Assembly: GCF_003312425.1 (NCBI RefSeq)
Contig: NZ_QNUX01000018.1
Coordinates: 1-58,933 of the forward strand
Source: Flavobacterium psychrolimnae
GTDB taxonomy: Bacteria > Bacteroidota > Bacteroidia > Flavobacteriales > Flavobacteriaceae
Direction: 5' to 3'
DNA length: 58,933 nucleotides
Below are positions 18,179 to 27,217 of the stretch, one piece after another. A model generated the notes under the pieces. That model saw only the letters and a list, made by a program, of their open reading frames with translations. It did no database searches and was not told the origin of the DNA. Position 1 is the first letter of the stretch. The number at the start of each line of letters is the position of its first letter. A program made the position numbers and the translations under genes.

Positions 18179-19525
18179 TTACTTGAATTCTAATCTTTGC
18201 CCCGGAATGAATTCGGAAAAATTACCATTCTCATAGACTAGATTTCCGTTAACAAACGTATGGGTCACTTTTGACTGAAATGTTTCGCCTTCTAATGGCG
18301 ACCAACCGCACTTGTACAAAATATTTTCTTTACCAACTGTCCAAGGTGAATTCAAGTCAACCAATGTCAAATCGGCAAAATAACCCTCACGGATAAAGCC
18401 TCTTTTTTCGATACCATAAAGTATCGCTACATTATGACACATTTTTTCGGCGATTTTCTCTAAAGAGATAAGCCCTTGCTTGTATAATTCAAGCATAATA
18501 TACAGGGAATGCTGCACCATTGGCGCACCCGACATGGATTGGAAGTATGGCTTTTCCTTTTCTTCCAAGCTGTGCGGTGCATGGTCCGTAGTGATAATAT
18601 CAATTCGGTCATCCAGCAAAGCCTTCAAAAGACCTACTCTGTCTTGCTCCGTCTTTATGGCAGGGTTCCATTTTATCAAGGTTCCCAATCGCTGATAGTC
18701 TTTGTCTGAAAACCAAAGATTTTGAACCGATACTTCGGTGGTAATGTTCTTTTCTCTTAGCGGTATGTCGTTTCGGAACAAATGGGTTTCGGCCTCTGTG
18801 GTCAAATGCAGAATATGCAACCTTGCCTTGTGTTTTTCGGCAATGGCAATAGCTCTTTTGGTAGATTGATAACATCCTTCTTCACTGCGAATTAATGGAT
18901 GACATGCAATTGGCACATCTTCACCATATTCTGCTCTGTAAATTTCCTCATTCTCTTCTATGATTTTTTCCATTTCTGAATGAATGGCAATAATGGATTT
19001 ACAATTCGAAAAAAGTTTTTCCATAGTGTCTGGACTATCGGCAAGCAAATTTCCCTTCTTGGTAAAATAAAGTCCATCATCAGAAACCCCTATGAATTGA
19101 GACGTATCCATTTGAAGTACACTGTCTAAATTGTCGTTATTAACCCCTAAAAAGAAAGAATAATTAGCCCAAGATTTTTTTGAGGCAATACGAAATTTCT
19201 CATCTAGAATTTCAGTGGTCAATACATTGGGAACTGTATTTGGCATATCGATAAAAGAAGTTGTGCCGCCCGCAACAGCTGCTCTACTTTCTGTATAGAG
19301 ATCTCCTTTATGGGTTAGTCCGGGTTCCCTAAAATGCACTTGCCCATCTATAATACCCGGAAACAGGTACTTGCCGGTTCCATCAATGGTTTTAGCATCC
19401 TTTGTGATTTCTCCGGACAGATTGCCGATTTTTTGGATAAAGCCGTTTTGGATAAAAACGTCAGTACTTTTTATCTGACCTTCGTTGACGATGTTAACAT
19501 TTTTTATTACTATAGATTGATGCAT
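18179..19525 (-). CDS. pyrC: Dihydroorotase
   Basis: 448 residues, amidohydrolase fold. Family marks are FPGIIDGQVHFREPGLTHKGD (about residues 54-74), FIDMPNTVPNV, HILHLTT and TTDHAPHSLEEK. It converts carbamoyl aspartate to dihydroorotate in pyrimidine synthesis. The first His of the usual HxH zinc motif is Gln (QVH). From memory this is also seen in other Bacteroidota dihydroorotases, so it is probably a lineage trait rather than damage. A hydantoinase or allantoinase is less likely given the FREPG and DMPNT signatures. Confidence 0.88.
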   Translation of the reverse strand: MHQSIVIKNVNIVNEGQIKSTDVFIQNGFIQKIGNLSGEITKDAKTIDGTGKYLFPGIIDGQVHFREPGLTHKGDLYTESRAAVAGGTTSFIDMPNTVPNVLTTEILDEKFRIASKKSWANYSFFLGVNNDNLDSVLQMDTSQFIGVSDDGLYFTKKGNLLADSPDTMEKLFSNCKSIIAIHSEMEKIIEENEEIYRAEYGEDVPIACHPLIRSEEGCYQSTKRAIAIAEKHKARLHILHLTTEAETHLFRNDIPLREKNITTEVSVQNLWFSDKDYQRLGTLIKWNPAIKTEQDRVGLLKALLDDRIDIITTDHAPHSLEEKEKPYFQSMSGAPMVQHSLYIMLELYKQGLISLEKIAEKMCHNVAILYGIEKRGFIREGYFADLTLVDLNSPWTVGKENILYKCGWSPLEGETFQSKVTHTFVNGNLVYENGNFSEFIPGQRLEFK

Positions 19526-19623
19526 AGGTGGTACTTTTGGTTGTTATTTGAATTCATCCCTAATATTCAAAGAAATGACATTTGATTTTACTGAAAGTTT
19601 CTAATTTTAGATAAGCTACACGA

Positions 19624-20313
19624 CTATTTCACGGCATCAAAAGACAAATGCGTGGTAAGCATAAATCCATTGTTATATTGAAATACCGATTTGTCATTTA
19701 CCCTTTTTCCTTGTTGCAAAATCTGACTCAAATAACCTGCTTCAATTTTTACATTTTTATTTACTTTATAACCGACTAAAGCAGCCAATCTATTTTGATC
19801 AAAAACATTCGCTCCGACATTTTTACCAAAACCGACAAACACCTCATCCAATAAAATAATGCTCACGCTGTTATTGTCGGTACTATTTTTATATATAGAA
19901 ATCTCCGTTCTTAACCTGTATCGCATCCTGTTCAGGAAAACCCAGTCTGTGTTAGTTACTCCATTTTGAGTAATGAATTTTTCAAGAAACCGTTGTTCCA
20001 AGGTAAACCGATGGGACACCTCCACTTTTCCTATTGGATTTTTCAAAACTATTTGCTCATACATGCGATGTTCAGAGAAAGCATTTGCATTTGGATAATC
20101 GCCATAAGGATCCGTTTCGGCAAAAGCATAACCTGCATTTAAACTTACATCCTTTCTCAGGGCATAATTCACCCCTGTTGGCAGCAAACTTTGTTGCGGA
20201 TTTTTTAGCCCATCTACTCTGCGCCATTGGTATTCGGTATGCAAAGCAATTTTTGGATGTATTTTTAAGGTGCCGGTATAGGCAAGCCAGCCAATACTAT
20301 TATGGTCAGACAA
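19624..20313 (-). CDS. DUF2490 outer-membrane protein, start codon apparently lost
   Basis: 229 residues from a TTG at 20313. The family pattern is clear (DHNSIGWLAYTGTL, LHTEYQWRRVDG, LDEVFVGFGKNV). The frame continues upstream to 20385 and there encodes a good signal peptide (LRTVIFIFILTLFL...YSQEQRLSDHNS), but it begins at TTA right after a TAG, with no ATG, GTG or TTG before the signal. So the true start seems destroyed, or an unusual start (such as ATA) is used. Without the signal the barrel could not reach the outer membrane. It follows the carbonic anhydrase and SbtA genes on the same strand. Confidence 0.7.
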   Translation of the reverse strand: MSDHNSIGWLAYTGTLKIHPKIALHTEYQWRRVDGLKNPQQSLLPTGVNYALRKDVSLNAGYAFAETDPYGDYPNANAFSEHRMYEQIVLKNPIGKVEVSHRFTLEQRFLEKFITQNGVTNTDWVFLNRMRYRLRTEISIYKNSTDNNSVSIILLDEVFVGFGKNVGANVFDQNRLAALVGYKVNKNVKIEAGYLSQILQQGKRVNDKSVFQYNNGFMLTTHLSFDAVK

Positions 20314-20429
20314 TCTCTGTTCTTGCGAATAAGTATAATTGTGTAGAAATAGTGTTAGAATAAAAATAAATATGACTGTCCGTAACTAATACCAAGTTGT
20401 TTCTAAAGCGGCAATCATATAGTTCAATA

Positions 20430-21209
20430 TTATTGTTTAGACTTATTTTGTGGCAGATTTAATAGAGTTTCTTCCAGAAATTCTACTTTCCCTGTATGAA
20501 TATCGTATACGGCACCCACTATTAAAATTTCGCCATCAATATATTTTTTGTGTAATATTGGGTCCAAGTCTCTCAGATCCGCTACTTGGTCAATTACGTT
20601 TTGTCTCACAGCATTATTAGTAGCATTACCAGCAATATGAGAGGATTTTGCAACTGCTCCTTTTATTTCGTTGATAAGCGTAACAATATGACCAGGTACG
20701 TTTTCAGGACGTTTAACTGCTGCATCAACCGCGCCACATTCTGTATGACCAAGTACAACTATTAATTTTGTATTTAATTTTAAAACAGCAAACTCCATAC
20801 TACCATAAGAAGCAGCCGCAGAAACTTGACCTGCTGTACGAATAATAAATAAATCTCCCAAACCTTGGTCAAAAATTAATTCATTTGGAACACGTGAATC
20901 TGAACATCCTACAATTGTAGCAAATGGTTCTTGTCCTTTTTCTAATTTTTTGATAAAGCTAATGTCTTGTCTTGGGCGTATACTTTTGCTCTCAATAAAT
21001 CGTCTGTTACCCCCTTGGAGTTTTTTAAGTGCGTAACGAGGATTTGCATAAGCAGAATCCCTATTTACAATATAATGGTCAACCCTCCATTTAACAGAAT
21101 CAATTGCCATTAGAGTTCTAGCCTTTTTTTTGTTAGCTTTTTCTGTTTGTGCATGTGTGATATTTTGAATTAATAACAATGCAATAGCGATCAAAAAGTG
21201 TTTTTTCAT
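20430..21209 (-). CDS. Exported beta-class carbonic anhydrase
   Basis: 259 residues with a signal peptide cleaved near residue 20 (NITHAQT), so periplasmic. The beta-class zinc site is complete: Cys102 and Asp104-Arg106 in CSDSR, His155 and Cys158 in HTECG. The enzyme interconverts CO2 and bicarbonate. The upstream neighbour on the same strand is an SbtA-type bicarbonate transporter, so the pair probably supplies bicarbonate: the enzyme hydrates CO2 outside the inner membrane and SbtA imports the product. bioD, whose enzyme uses CO2, lies nearby but is not linked by strand spacing. Confidence 0.93.
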   Translation of the reverse strand: MKKHFLIAIALLLIQNITHAQTEKANKKKARTLMAIDSVKWRVDHYIVNRDSAYANPRYALKKLQGGNRRFIESKSIRPRQDISFIKKLEKGQEPFATIVGCSDSRVPNELIFDQGLGDLFIIRTAGQVSAAASYGSMEFAVLKLNTKLIVVLGHTECGAVDAAVKRPENVPGHIVTLINEIKGAVAKSSHIAGNATNNAVRQNVIDQVADLRDLDPILHKKYIDGEILIVGAVYDIHTGKVEFLEETLLNLPQNKSKQ

Positions 21210-21404
21210 AATAATATATTTAATGTTTAGACTATATCAATTTTTAAAATAACTTCTAAATCTATTTAATGATGAAAGTAAAATTATGATTTGAATTTCA
21301 ATGGTTATATAAGGTTTAATTTATTATTGCTAATTTACAACAAATGAACTGATTGATTTGGTTGATAGTTTTTTTATTCTATTAGTGATTACAATTATTA
21401 TTTT

Positions 21405-22367
21405 TTAACAACGAAGAATAATAGACAAATAGATAGGCATTCCAAAAGTAATATTAAACGGAAAGGTAACGGCTAATGCCATAGGCAAAAATAAACCTGG
21501 ATTGGCTTTTGGTGCTGCAATTTTCATGGCAGCAGGAACCGCAATATAGGAAGCACTTGCTGCTAGAATGGCAAAAATAAATCGGTTGCCAACCTCATCA
21601 GTCACTAGTTGACTTAAAAAAGCTACTACTACCCCATTAATCAGCGGTATTACAATGGCAAATACCAAGGTAGACCATCCACTTTTAATGAAATCGTCTA
21701 ATTTTCTTCCACTTACAATACCCATGTCTAATAAAAAAATTGCTAAAAACCCTTTGAAAATATCAGTGGTAAAGGGTTTAATTCCCATAGCTTGTTCTTC
21801 GCTAGCTAAAAAACCAATCACCAAACTTCCAAGAATTAATAAAACACTTCCATTGGTTAAAGAATGTCTTATGACAGAACTCATTTTACTGGAACTAACT
21901 TCTTTCTTGTTGTATAATCTAATTAAAATTACTCCGATGATTATTGCTGGTGCTTCCATCAATGCCATTACGGCTACCATATGTCCGCTGAAAGTATATT
22001 TTTGAATTTCCAAAAAAGTTACTGCTGTTACAAAAGTTACCGCACTAACCGAACCATATGCTGCCGCAATTGCACCCGAATTTTCAACACTAAACTTTTG
22101 CTTTAAGATAAAGAAACAATAAATAGGAATGACAACCGCAATTAATATCCCAAATAAGACTGCCCAAATGATTTCCATATGAAAATCACTGTGCGCCAAT
22201 TCTTGTCCGCCTTTAAATCCAATAGAAAACAATAAATACAAAGAAATAAACTTGGATGTATTGTCTGGAATTGCTAAATCGCTTTTCAATCTTGTGGCAA
22301 TTATACCAAGAAGGAAAAACAATAAAGCCGGATTTGTTAAATTATCTAGTAGTAAATCTAAATTCAT
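21405..22367 (-). CDS. sbtA: SbtA-type sodium-dependent bicarbonate transporter
   Basis: 320 residues, about ten membrane segments in two inverted repeats. Family features include NPALLFFLLGIIATRLKSDL at the start, FSIGFKGGQEL, AAYGSVSAVTFVTA in the first core and FAILAASASYIAVPAAMK in the second core. In cyanobacteria SbtA imports bicarbonate with sodium. Homologues in heterotrophs are thought to feed carboxylases. The partner PII-like SbtB is not seen. It is followed 195 bp downstream by the exported carbonic anhydrase. Confidence 0.88.
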   Translation of the reverse strand: MNLDLLLDNLTNPALLFFLLGIIATRLKSDLAIPDNTSKFISLYLLFSIGFKGGQELAHSDFHMEIIWAVLFGILIAVVIPIYCFFILKQKFSVENSGAIAAAYGSVSAVTFVTAVTFLEIQKYTFSGHMVAVMALMEAPAIIIGVILIRLYNKKEVSSSKMSSVIRHSLTNGSVLLILGSLVIGFLASEEQAMGIKPFTTDIFKGFLAIFLLDMGIVSGRKLDDFIKSGWSTLVFAIVIPLINGVVVAFLSQLVTDEVGNRFIFAILAASASYIAVPAAMKIAAPKANPGLFLPMALAVTFPFNITFGMPIYLSIILRC

Positions 22368-22376
22368 CTTTTATTT

Positions 22377-23336
22377 TTATTTTTTTGTTGCACGTTCTAA
22401 TCTGTCGTTAATGGATTTTCCTAATTCAAAATCCGGAAATCGTTCCGCAACAATCATATCTAAGTCCATTTTATCCAATCGATGCATTGCAGCATACAAA
22501 TGTGAGGTAGCTTCTTTTAAATCTCCTTTTTTGGATAAAATTTCTTGATGAAAAACAGTAGCATTTTCGATCCTTTCCTTAAAAAGTAACAATCCGATTT
22601 TTTCATCTGGAAATCCCCTGATGAATTGCGCTACATCACTTTCTAAAAAAGTGGTGGTTGCTGGTGCGTAATGTCGTGATAACATTCCAGGCGCATCTGG
22701 TGCGTTTTCTTTTTTGTTTTTAATTTGGATTTTCCCGATAACTTCTTCAATATCTTCCACAGAAATAGAACCCAATCGATATAATATCGGTTCTTCATTT
22801 TCAAAACCAATTATCGTAGATTCTATTCCGTTTTGGCAATCGCCTCCATCTAAAACCATCTGTAATTTTTCACTAAAATATTCCGCAACATGCAAAGCAT
22901 TTGTTGGACTTATTGCCCCAAAAGGATTGGCACTTGGAGCAGCTAATGGAAAATCTAATGCTTCCAACAATGCCAAAGCTGTAGCATGATTTGGAATTCT
23001 AATAGCCACAGAATCTTTTCCTGCAGTAACTAAATCGGGAACCGCTTCTTGTTTTTTCAACACCATAGTCAAAGGTCCCGGCCAAAATTTATCAGCTAAC
23101 AATCTAGCTTTTTTCGGTATATCTTTTGCTAATTCGTCTAATTGTTCGATTGATTTAATATGAACAATTAAAGGATTAAAAAAAGGTCTTTGTTTCATTT
23201 CAAAAATCGCTTTTATGGCTTTTTCGCTGTAAATATTTCCAGCCAACCCATAAACCGTTTCTGTAGGAATGGCAACCAAATCTTCTTGGACTAAAATCTT
23301 GGCAGCTTTTGATATGTCTTTTGAAACCATTGTCAT
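22377..23336 (-). CDS. L-threonylcarbamoyladenylate synthase (Sua5/YrdC type)
   Basis: 319 residues: a YrdC domain (1-200; KRPFFNPL-like KQRPFFNPLIVHI, FWPGPLTMVL, SVAIRIPNHA, PLAAPSANPFG) followed by a Sua5 C-terminal domain (APGMLSRHYAP). It makes threonylcarbamoyl-AMP from threonine, bicarbonate and ATP for the t6A modification of ANN-decoding tRNAs. It uses bicarbonate and lies directly upstream of sbtA (9-bp gap), a functional link worth noting, though housekeeping chance is possible. Confidence 0.9.
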   Translation of the reverse strand: MTMVSKDISKAAKILVQEDLVAIPTETVYGLAGNIYSEKAIKAIFEMKQRPFFNPLIVHIKSIEQLDELAKDIPKKARLLADKFWPGPLTMVLKKQEAVPDLVTAGKDSVAIRIPNHATALALLEALDFPLAAPSANPFGAISPTNALHVAEYFSEKLQMVLDGGDCQNGIESTIIGFENEEPILYRLGSISVEDIEEVIGKIQIKNKKENAPDAPGMLSRHYAPATTTFLESDVAQFIRGFPDEKIGLLLFKERIENATVFHQEILSKKGDLKEATSHLYAAMHRLDKMDLDMIVAERFPDFELGKSINDRLERATKK

Positions 23337-23344
23337 AATTCGTT

Positions 23345-24181
23345 TTAAGGGTTACAAAAATCACAATACATAGGATCTTCGGTCATTTTTTTATGTGGAT
23401 ACAATTCCTCAGAAGTATGGTTACACTTTTTACAAGTATAAATAAAACTCAAAGTAGAACGCGTAGACGAATTACAGCATTCACACGGTAATCCCATTTT
23501 GGCATCAGAAACCACAAATCCAGGTGTTTCACACATAGGACATAACGACTGAATTGCCTTTACTAATTTTAATACCGCTGTTTCAATCACTTTCATTCGT
23601 GTTGGATTGTACAGTGCGCGCATATCGGTTTCGACATATACTTTCCCAAATTCTTTCATCATTTCATTAAAGCTTTCCTTTAAAATCTTTTCATCAGTGA
23701 TTCCTTTAGCTATTTTCGAAATATCCTTTTCCGATGGTTTTAAAATAAGTCCGTGCGATGGAAATTTTACTTTAGCAGCAAATTCCAGTAGCTCGACTTC
23801 AGTTTTAATTTCGCTGCCATTGAAATTGGTATCCATACTGAGTTCTCTTACTATAATTTCTAACTCATTTTTTTTATCAATAAAAATTAAAAATTCATCA
23901 TCGGCATGGGCAAAAAAAATTGTGGGGTGCATCCCAAAAGACCCTTCGCTGGCGATACCTAAATCGCAATCATTCTCTTTCATAGCAAGGAGACATTTAT
24001 TGCGAAGAGTCGTTACCGCGCCATCTTTTCTCTCAATTTCTCCCGAAAAAGTTCCCAATGTGTCAGTATCAAATTTATCTGAGACAAAGCAACTTACGCC
24101 TAATTCTTTTTCAAAAATCGGGGCAATCACGTTTTCTTTTTTATGCTTAGTTGCTATAAGAAGTTTTCTACCTTTGAACAT
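23345..24181 (-). CDS. DUF6671 protein with C-terminal zinc ribbons
   Basis: 278 residues. The N-terminal 200 residues form an alpha/beta domain of unknown function (MFKGRKLLIATKHKKENVI, FDTDTLGTFSGEI, GIASEGSFGMHP). The C-terminus has four Cys pairs (CPMCETPG, CECC, CKKC, CDFC), likely two zinc ribbons. This is the DUF6671 family. It ends 8 bp before the Sua5-type gene. A decayed second copy of its N-terminal part lies at 24730-24966, so this locus has undergone tandem duplication. Confidence 0.82.
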   Translation of the reverse strand: MFKGRKLLIATKHKKENVIAPIFEKELGVSCFVSDKFDTDTLGTFSGEIERKDGAVTTLRNKCLLAMKENDCDLGIASEGSFGMHPTIFFAHADDEFLIFIDKKNELEIIVRELSMDTNFNGSEIKTEVELLEFAAKVKFPSHGLILKPSEKDISKIAKGITDEKILKESFNEMMKEFGKVYVETDMRALYNPTRMKVIETAVLKLVKAIQSLCPMCETPGFVVSDAKMGLPCECCNSSTRSTLSFIYTCKKCNHTSEELYPHKKMTEDPMYCDFCNP

Positions 24182-24187
24182 AAATTA

Positions 24188-24469
24188 CTAATTGTCAATA
24201 AGTGAAATGTTTATTTGTGAACTAACTAACAATCTCTTGTTTTTGGCTTTCGCCTCCGATAGTATCTTCTGCAATTTTTCAATCTCATTTTTTAGCTCAG
24301 GAATTCTTTTTTGAGCAATTTCATCGTCTTCTCCATATCGTTCCTGTGAACTCCAATTTTTTATCTTATGGAAATTTATTTTGGAAGAAAAAATACTAAT
24401 TAAAATTTCCTTCGCCTCAACTTCCGAGAAGTTACCGTCAATAAGTGTTAAATTTTCGATTCTATTCAT
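24188..24469 (-). CDS. Small helical protein, paralogue A
   Basis: 93 residues from ATG 24469 (MNRIENLTLIDGNF). A longer frame from 24517 is rejected because its first part overlaps a better small gene in another frame. The pattern FxLIDGxFxPxEAxxxLxxxxxSKINxHxxxxxSxxxR is shared with the gene at 24972-25250, so the two are paralogues. The C-terminal half is a charged helix (coiled-coil-like) followed by a short beta strand. No known function. It lies immediately upstream of DUF6671, and the same order is seen in the duplicated copy. Confidence 0.7.
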   Translation of the reverse strand: MNRIENLTLIDGNFSEVEAKEILISIFSSKINFHKIKNWSSQERYGEDDEIAQKRIPELKNEIEKLQKILSEAKAKNKRLLVSSQINISLIDN

Positions 24470-24638
24470 AATTTTGGTTGTTTTTATTTGATAACTGATT
24501 AGAAGAATATGCTCCAAGTATTATGGCAAAAGACGCAAATAGTTCACTGTTAATTACGTCATGTGTTGTTAAAGCCATAACAAGTAAAACAATCATTGCG
24601 ACTAGTGAAATAGCTATTTTTATTACTAATTGATTCAT
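24462..24638 (-). CDS. Tiny membrane protein (58 residues)
   Basis: A frame from ATG 24638 encodes 58 residues: MNQLVIKIAISLVAMIVLLVMALTTHDV is one strong membrane helix, followed by a second weaker hydrophobic stretch (ELFASFAIILGAYSS) and a polar tail. It overlaps the start of the next gene by 8 bp, which suggests translational coupling and supports it as real. No family recognised. Confidence 0.55.
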   Translation of the reverse strand: MNQLVIKIAISLVAMIVLLVMALTTHDVINSELFASFAIILGAYSSNQLSNKNNQNYE

Positions 24639-24729
24639 TTTTCTATTTTAATTACTGCTTCCAATTTTAAATTCCATTTTTTTTCATCTATGTTATTTCT
24701 TAAATAAAACAGTTCTTTTTGTAGTAGTT

Positions 24730-24966
24730 TTATTTAGGACTCCCTAAATCACAATCATTTTCTTTCATCGCAAGGAGACATTTACTGCAAAGAGTCGTTA
24801 ATGCACTATCTTTTCTCACAATTTCTCCCGAAAAAGTTCCCTATATGTCAGTGTCAAATTTATCAGAGACAAAGCAAATAATGCCTAATTCTTTTTCAAA
24901 AATCGGTGCAATCACATTTTCTTTTTTATGCTTGGTTGCTATAAGAGGTTTTCTACCTTGAAACAT
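24730..24966 (-). pseudogene. Decayed duplicate of the DUF6671 N-terminus
   Basis: From ATG 24966 the minus strand matches the first 75 or so codons of the DUF6671 gene at 23345-24181 almost base for base. Changes include a nonsense codon (TAG at the position of LGTF, giving DI*GTFSG) and an early end with loss of the remaining gene at about 24740. Like the intact copy it is followed or preceded by a small SKIN-type paralogue, so a two-gene unit was duplicated and one copy is decaying. Confidence 0.85.
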
Positions 24967-24971
24967 ATTAG

Positions 24972-25250
24972 TTATTCTTTAAAACTTATTTCAATCGTAC
25001 TATTTACAACCAAATTTAATCCATTTGCTTCTGCAACTTCCACTAAATTTTTAATTTTTTCTTTAGCTTCGTTAAGTTCCACTACTCTTTTTTTGGAGTG
25101 AGTGATGTCATTATTGAAACGAATATGATTGCTAAAATCCTCTAGATTATGGTGGTTAATCTTACTGTTTATTAATGCAGTTAATACTTTCCCTGCTTCT
25201 ACCGGAGTAAAAACCCCATCTATTAATTTAAAGACTTGTTGATTTTTCAT
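24972..25250 (-). CDS. Small helical protein, paralogue B
   Basis: 92 residues (MKNQQVFKLIDGVFTPVEAGKVL). It shares with the gene at 24188-24469 the LIDG start, the SKIN-H segment in the middle, a charged helix and an LVVNSTIEIS-type terminal strand. Length and spacing match paralogue A. It lies 5 bp upstream of the decayed DUF6671 copy, mirroring the intact pair. No function known. Confidence 0.7.
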   Translation of the reverse strand: MKNQQVFKLIDGVFTPVEAGKVLTALINSKINHHNLEDFSNHIRFNNDITHSKKRVVELNEAKEKIKNLVEVAEANGLNLVVNSTIEISFKE

Positions 25251-25560
25251 TTTATACTTAATTATTAGGTTTTAGTTTTTTACTTTTCTAATTATTCGAT
25301 AAATTTTTTGGATTTCCTTTATATATTAATATATTAATTCAAAACTATTAATTGGGTCTGGCAATTCCTGTAATTTACGAATTAGCAACATGATTATATC
25401 TTTTAGATTAACGCGACAAAGATAGATATAATATTATTAATGATAGCAATACTATCATTAATAATTGTAAAATAATTTTTAGCTATATTTGCCAAAGAAA
25501 GATGAGACATCTTCTTTTTAGCAATTTATTATACGAAGACCAATCAATACAAGGATTAAA
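25251..25560. other. Divergent promoter region with TetR operator
   Basis: 310 bp between the minus-strand paralogue B gene and the plus-strand tetR gene. The only clear structure is the 33-bp palindrome at 25433-25465. Promoters for both genes are expected here. Confidence 0.55.
25433..25465. promoter_or_regulatory. Palindromic operator upstream of tetR
   Basis: ATTATTAATGATAG and CTATCATTAATAAT are perfect 14-bp inverted repeats around CAATA. The site is 95 bp upstream of the tetR start. Size and symmetry fit a dimeric TetR-family operator. The AT-rich arms make a terminator unlikely because no T-tract follows. Confidence 0.65.
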
Positions 25561-26238
25561 ATGGAGTTACAGTTACAAATAAAAATGAATGAAGCATTAT
25601 TTCTGCGCAACCCTGAACAGTCGGAGTTAGGCAAAAAAATCATTAGACACAGCATTGAATTAATCTATAAAAATGGATTTGAAGCGTTCACCTTTAAAAA
25701 ATTAGCAAAAGACATTGGTACAACCGAAGCGGGTATTTACCGATACTTTGAAAACAAACATCGCTTGCTGTTATATATTGTAGCTTGGTATTGGAGTTGG
25801 CTTGAATACCAGATAGGCTTTAATACCAATAACATTAGTGACCCCATAATTAGATTAAAAATGGTAATTAAATTGTTAGCCACAACAGTAAAACATGATG
25901 AAAAAACAAGTTATGTCAACGAGAGCCTATTGCATCAAATTGTTATTTCAGAAGGTTCAAAAGCATACTTAACAAAGCATGTAAGCGAAGACAATAGACA
26001 CCATTTTTTTAAACCATACAAAGATCTTTGTGCCGTTATTGGAGATTTAATTTCAGAATGCAATCCGAAATACAAATACCCTAAATCATTAGCTTCCACT
26101 ATCATTGAAATGGCGCATTTTCAGAATTTTTTCATGAACAACCTGCCTTCACTTACCGATTTTGGGGTAAATAAAGACGAGACAAAAATCATTTCTTTTC
26201 TTGATAATTTGGTGTTTTCCAGCATAAATAAAATTTAG
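25561..26238 (+). CDS. TetR/AcrR-family transcriptional regulator
   Basis: 225 residues. The N-terminal TetR helix-turn-helix covers about residues 22-70 (KKIIRHSIELIYKNGFEAFTFKKLAKDIGTTEAGIYRYFENK). The rest is a helical ligand-binding and dimerisation domain. It probably represses itself through the palindrome at 25433-25465. The next gene, starting directly after its stop, is the broken remnant of a TonB receptor, which may once have been its target. The ligand is unknown. Confidence 0.9.
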   Translation: MELQLQIKMNEALFLRNPEQSELGKKIIRHSIELIYKNGFEAFTFKKLAKDIGTTEAGIYRYFENKHRLLLYIVAWYWSWLEYQIGFNTNNISDPIIRLKMVIKLLATTVKHDEKTSYVNESLLHQIVISEGSKAYLTKHVSEDNRHHFFKPYKDLCAVIGDLISECNPKYKYPKSLASTIIEMAHFQNFFMNNLPSLTDFGVNKDETKIISFLDNLVFSSINKI

Positions 26239-27217
26239 TTGTTGATGAGATCTCTGTCATTTTCAGGAGCTCCATCCAAGACTAGACATGCTAAACTGTG
26301 CCCGCATATAGAATTAATAATGCATGAAATTGGTGAAAGTAAAATGTCAGGAACAATAAACTATTACCCTCAAAATGAAATACCAGCAAGTATACAACAT
26401 AAATTTCCGTTATTTGCAGCAAGTTTTAGCTGTAAGCCCACAAATTTCTCACAGGTTTATGGAGGGTTCTCACAAGTATATAGGCCCATGCTTTTCAAAG
26501 ACATTGTTCCAAATTCTATATACGAAAAAGTAGATGAGAACATTAAAGATGCAAAAGGATATAATGCAGAATTAAGGTTTAGAGGAAATTGGAAATCTTT
26601 AAAAGTGGGACGTTACAGGTTTTTTACTTCAATACAATAACCGTTTTGGAACTTTGGCTTTAACTGATAATGAAGGAAATTTTTATACATACAGAACAAA
26701 TATTGGAAATTCTCTAACCAAAGGAATTGAAATATTTATTGAGATTAACTGGGTTTTAAATAAAAAAATAGAAATGTCATTATTTAGTTCAACCTCCTTT
26801 ATGGATGGTCGCTACACAACAGGAAATCTTAAAACAGGAAATTCAAATGTAAATATTGAAGACAACAAAATTGAAAGTGTACCAAATATAATTTCCAGAA
26901 ATGGAATTTCAGTTCATTATTGGAAATTAAGTTTGTCGGGACTCTATAGTTATACAGCCACAAGTTTTGCCGATGCATTAAATACACTTACGCCAACAGC
27001 AACCGGAGCAATTGGTTTAGTTCCTTCATATGGAATATTTGATCTCAATTCAACGATAAGAATAAATTCCAAATTTGAAATTAAAGCAAGTTTGAATAAT
27101 GTTTTTAATAAGCAATATTTCACTAAACGACCTTTATTTTATCCGAGTCCAGGGATATGGGCATCTGATGGAAGAAATGGATCAATTTCATTTGTGGTAG
27201 TATATCAGATCAAATAG
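26239..27217 (+). pseudogene. TonB-dependent receptor fragment (C-terminal barrel), frameshifted
   Basis: Only the last third of a FecA-like TonB receptor remains. The first frame (to about 26620) carries GFSQVYRPMLFKDIVPNSIYEKVDENIKDA. At a run of six T (about 26620-26625) the frame shifts, and 26620-27217 gives LLQYNNRFGTLAL through IWASDGRNGSISFVVVYQIK, a typical barrel end. The signal peptide, plug and most strands are missing, apparently by deletion right after the tetR stop. The first codons after 26239 do not match the family. Confidence 0.82.

Noticed and set aside
24188..24517. Longer start for the small helical protein (109 residues)
   Set aside because: The first 16 codons lie over the 58-residue membrane protein gene in another frame, and the paralogue begins at the position equivalent to ATG 24469.
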